Source: Zymoseptoria tritici IPO323
Lineage: Eukaryota; Ascomycota; Dothideomycetes; Mycosphaerellales; Mycosphaerellaceae
Reading direction: 5' to 3'
NCBI RefSeq assembly: GCF_000219625.1
Contig: NC_018203.1
Coordinates: 248,001-312,000 of the forward strand
Length of the DNA: 64,000 nucleotides
Numbering within the stretch: position 1 is the stretch's first letter; every line of letters begins with the position of its first letter. Positions 63,336 to 64,000 of the stretch are shown here, piece by piece. The position numbers were made by a program, and so were the translations under genes. Under the pieces are notes generated by a model. It searched no databases and was not told where the DNA came from. It saw nothing but the letters and a program-made list of their open reading frames with translations.

Positions 63336-64000
63336 TCAGACATCTCCGCGGGTACTGTGAGAAGTCGATGGCGCGGAGTCGTTGCCAACGGCGTCGGATG
63401 AAGCCGCTTCTTGCTCGATGTGGGAAGATGATGCCGCGGAGTTGTAGCTGATGGCGTCAAATGACGCTGAGTCTTGCGCGGTGCGGGAAGATCGCGGGAC
63501 GGCGTCGTCGCCGACGGCCTCGGATGAGGTTGCTTCTTGCTTGGTGTGGGAAGACGGCGGCGCGGCGTCTCCGCTGGTGTCGTCGGTGGAAGGTCCATCT
63601 TGCGTGGTGTAAGAAGATGGTGCGGAGTCGTCGCTCATCTCGTCGGTCGAGGTGTCTTTTTGCATGGTGCTCGAAGACGACGGCACGAAGTCGTCCCTGA
63701 CGCCGTCGTCAGATGGATATTCCCCTCTGACGGTACTTGACAAGAAATCTCCTGGAAAGGTGGAAGACGTCGGCGGTGCAGAGTCGTCGCTGTTAACGTT
63801 GGCAGAACTTTCTTCTTGCGTGGAGAGAGAAGCCGGCGGCGCGGAGTTACTGGTTGATGGCAGAGGTGATGAAGAGCGCGGTGCTGATATCTCGTCAACG
63901 ATGCGAGGACGGCGGGATGGTGTGCTGTGATCGACGGCATCGCTGTACGGAGGTGGTGGGGTCTGGCTCTGCTGCCTGTGCGTTGGTGGCGTGTAGAAAA
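63336..64000 (-). CDS. Ser/Thr/Pro-rich protein with 21-residue repeats, N-terminus outside
   Basis: On the minus strand a frame is open from the window edge (FYTPPTHRQQSQTPPPPYSD) to a TGA at 63336. Near 63900–63750 it is Pro/Ser-rich. It then contains six tandem units of 21 residues (63 bp), such as STDDTSGDAAPPSSHTKQEA and SSEAVGDDAVPRSSRTAQDS. The acidic and Ser/Thr-rich units suggest a disordered, possibly glycosylated or phosphorylated region. The 5' part lies beyond the window. Plus-strand frames here are shadows. Confidence 0.55.
   Translation of the reverse strand, partial: FYTPPTHRQQSQTPPPPYSDAVDHSTPSRRPRIVDEISAPRSSSPLPSTSNSAPPASLSTQEESSANVNSDDSAPPTSSTFPGDFLSSTVRGEYPSDDGVRDDFVPSSSSTMQKDTSTDEMSDDSAPSSYTTQDGPSTDDTSGDAAPPSSHTKQEATSSEAVGDDAVPRSSRTAQDSASFDAISYNSAASSSHIEQEAASSDAVGNDSAPSTSHSTRGDV

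Noticed and set aside
1..64000. tRNA or rRNA genes
   Set aside because: I looked for T-loop (GGTTCGA-type) and conserved rRNA stretches by eye and found none I could fold. A tRNAscan-SE and Infernal run would settle it.

Overview
The window looks like nuclear DNA of a filamentous fungus, most likely an ascomycete. This rests on short GT–AG introns of 50–72 nt (for example 39081–39141 and 37806–37757 on the minus strand), on fungal-type tubulin and kinesin sequence, and on short islands almost empty of CpA/TpG, as repeat-induced point mutation (RIP) leaves them. I see no bacterial operons or ribosome-binding sites, no rRNA, tRNA or CRISPR array, and no intact transposon. The species cannot be named.

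The striking feature is what is missing. The longest uninterrupted open frame in 64 kb is 299 codons, and no conserved gene is intact. Conserved fragments are clear but broken: the first half of a kinesin-3 motor domain at 7.2–7.8 kb (+), the rest of a kinesin-3 motor at 35.9–35.65 kb (−), an alpha-tubulin gene at 35.25–33.16 kb (−) interrupted by a kinesin-5 motor segment and by coiled-coil sequence, and two tandem protein-kinase N-lobes at 58.3–58.05 kb (−). I read the window as a decayed, rearranged, repeat-rich accessory region, a gene graveyard.

Layout. 0–9 kb: a 12-bp minisatellite, small hypothetical frames, the kinesin-3 N-half and a coiled-coil gene. 9–21 kb: dispersed coding-like repeat modules (families T, Y, A), a decayed coiled-coil gene and a RIP-like island at 16.7–17.2 kb. 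21–33 kb: short candidate genes, many interrupted by one stop, and a four-unit block of family A. 33–36 kb: the tubulin/kinesin mosaic. 36–47 kb: the best spliced gene candidates. 47.6–49.1 kb: a 103–118-bp minisatellite followed by simple repeats and a TG/CA-poor purine tract. 49–64 kb: candidate genes with single stops, the largest family Y array, the kinase fragments, a small tail-anchored-type protein (59582–60043), and at the right edge a Ser/Thr/Pro-rich repeat protein whose N-terminus lies outside.

Six short sequence modules (labelled A, C, K, M, T, Y) recur at distant places, sometimes on opposite strands, and many loci carry local tandem duplications of about 50–160 bp. Most candidate genes have no recognised family. 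Their calls rest on open length, protein-like composition and splice sites, so confidences are low. No pathway can be reconstructed; the only common thread is cytoskeletal (tubulin, kinesin-3, kinesin-5, coiled coils).
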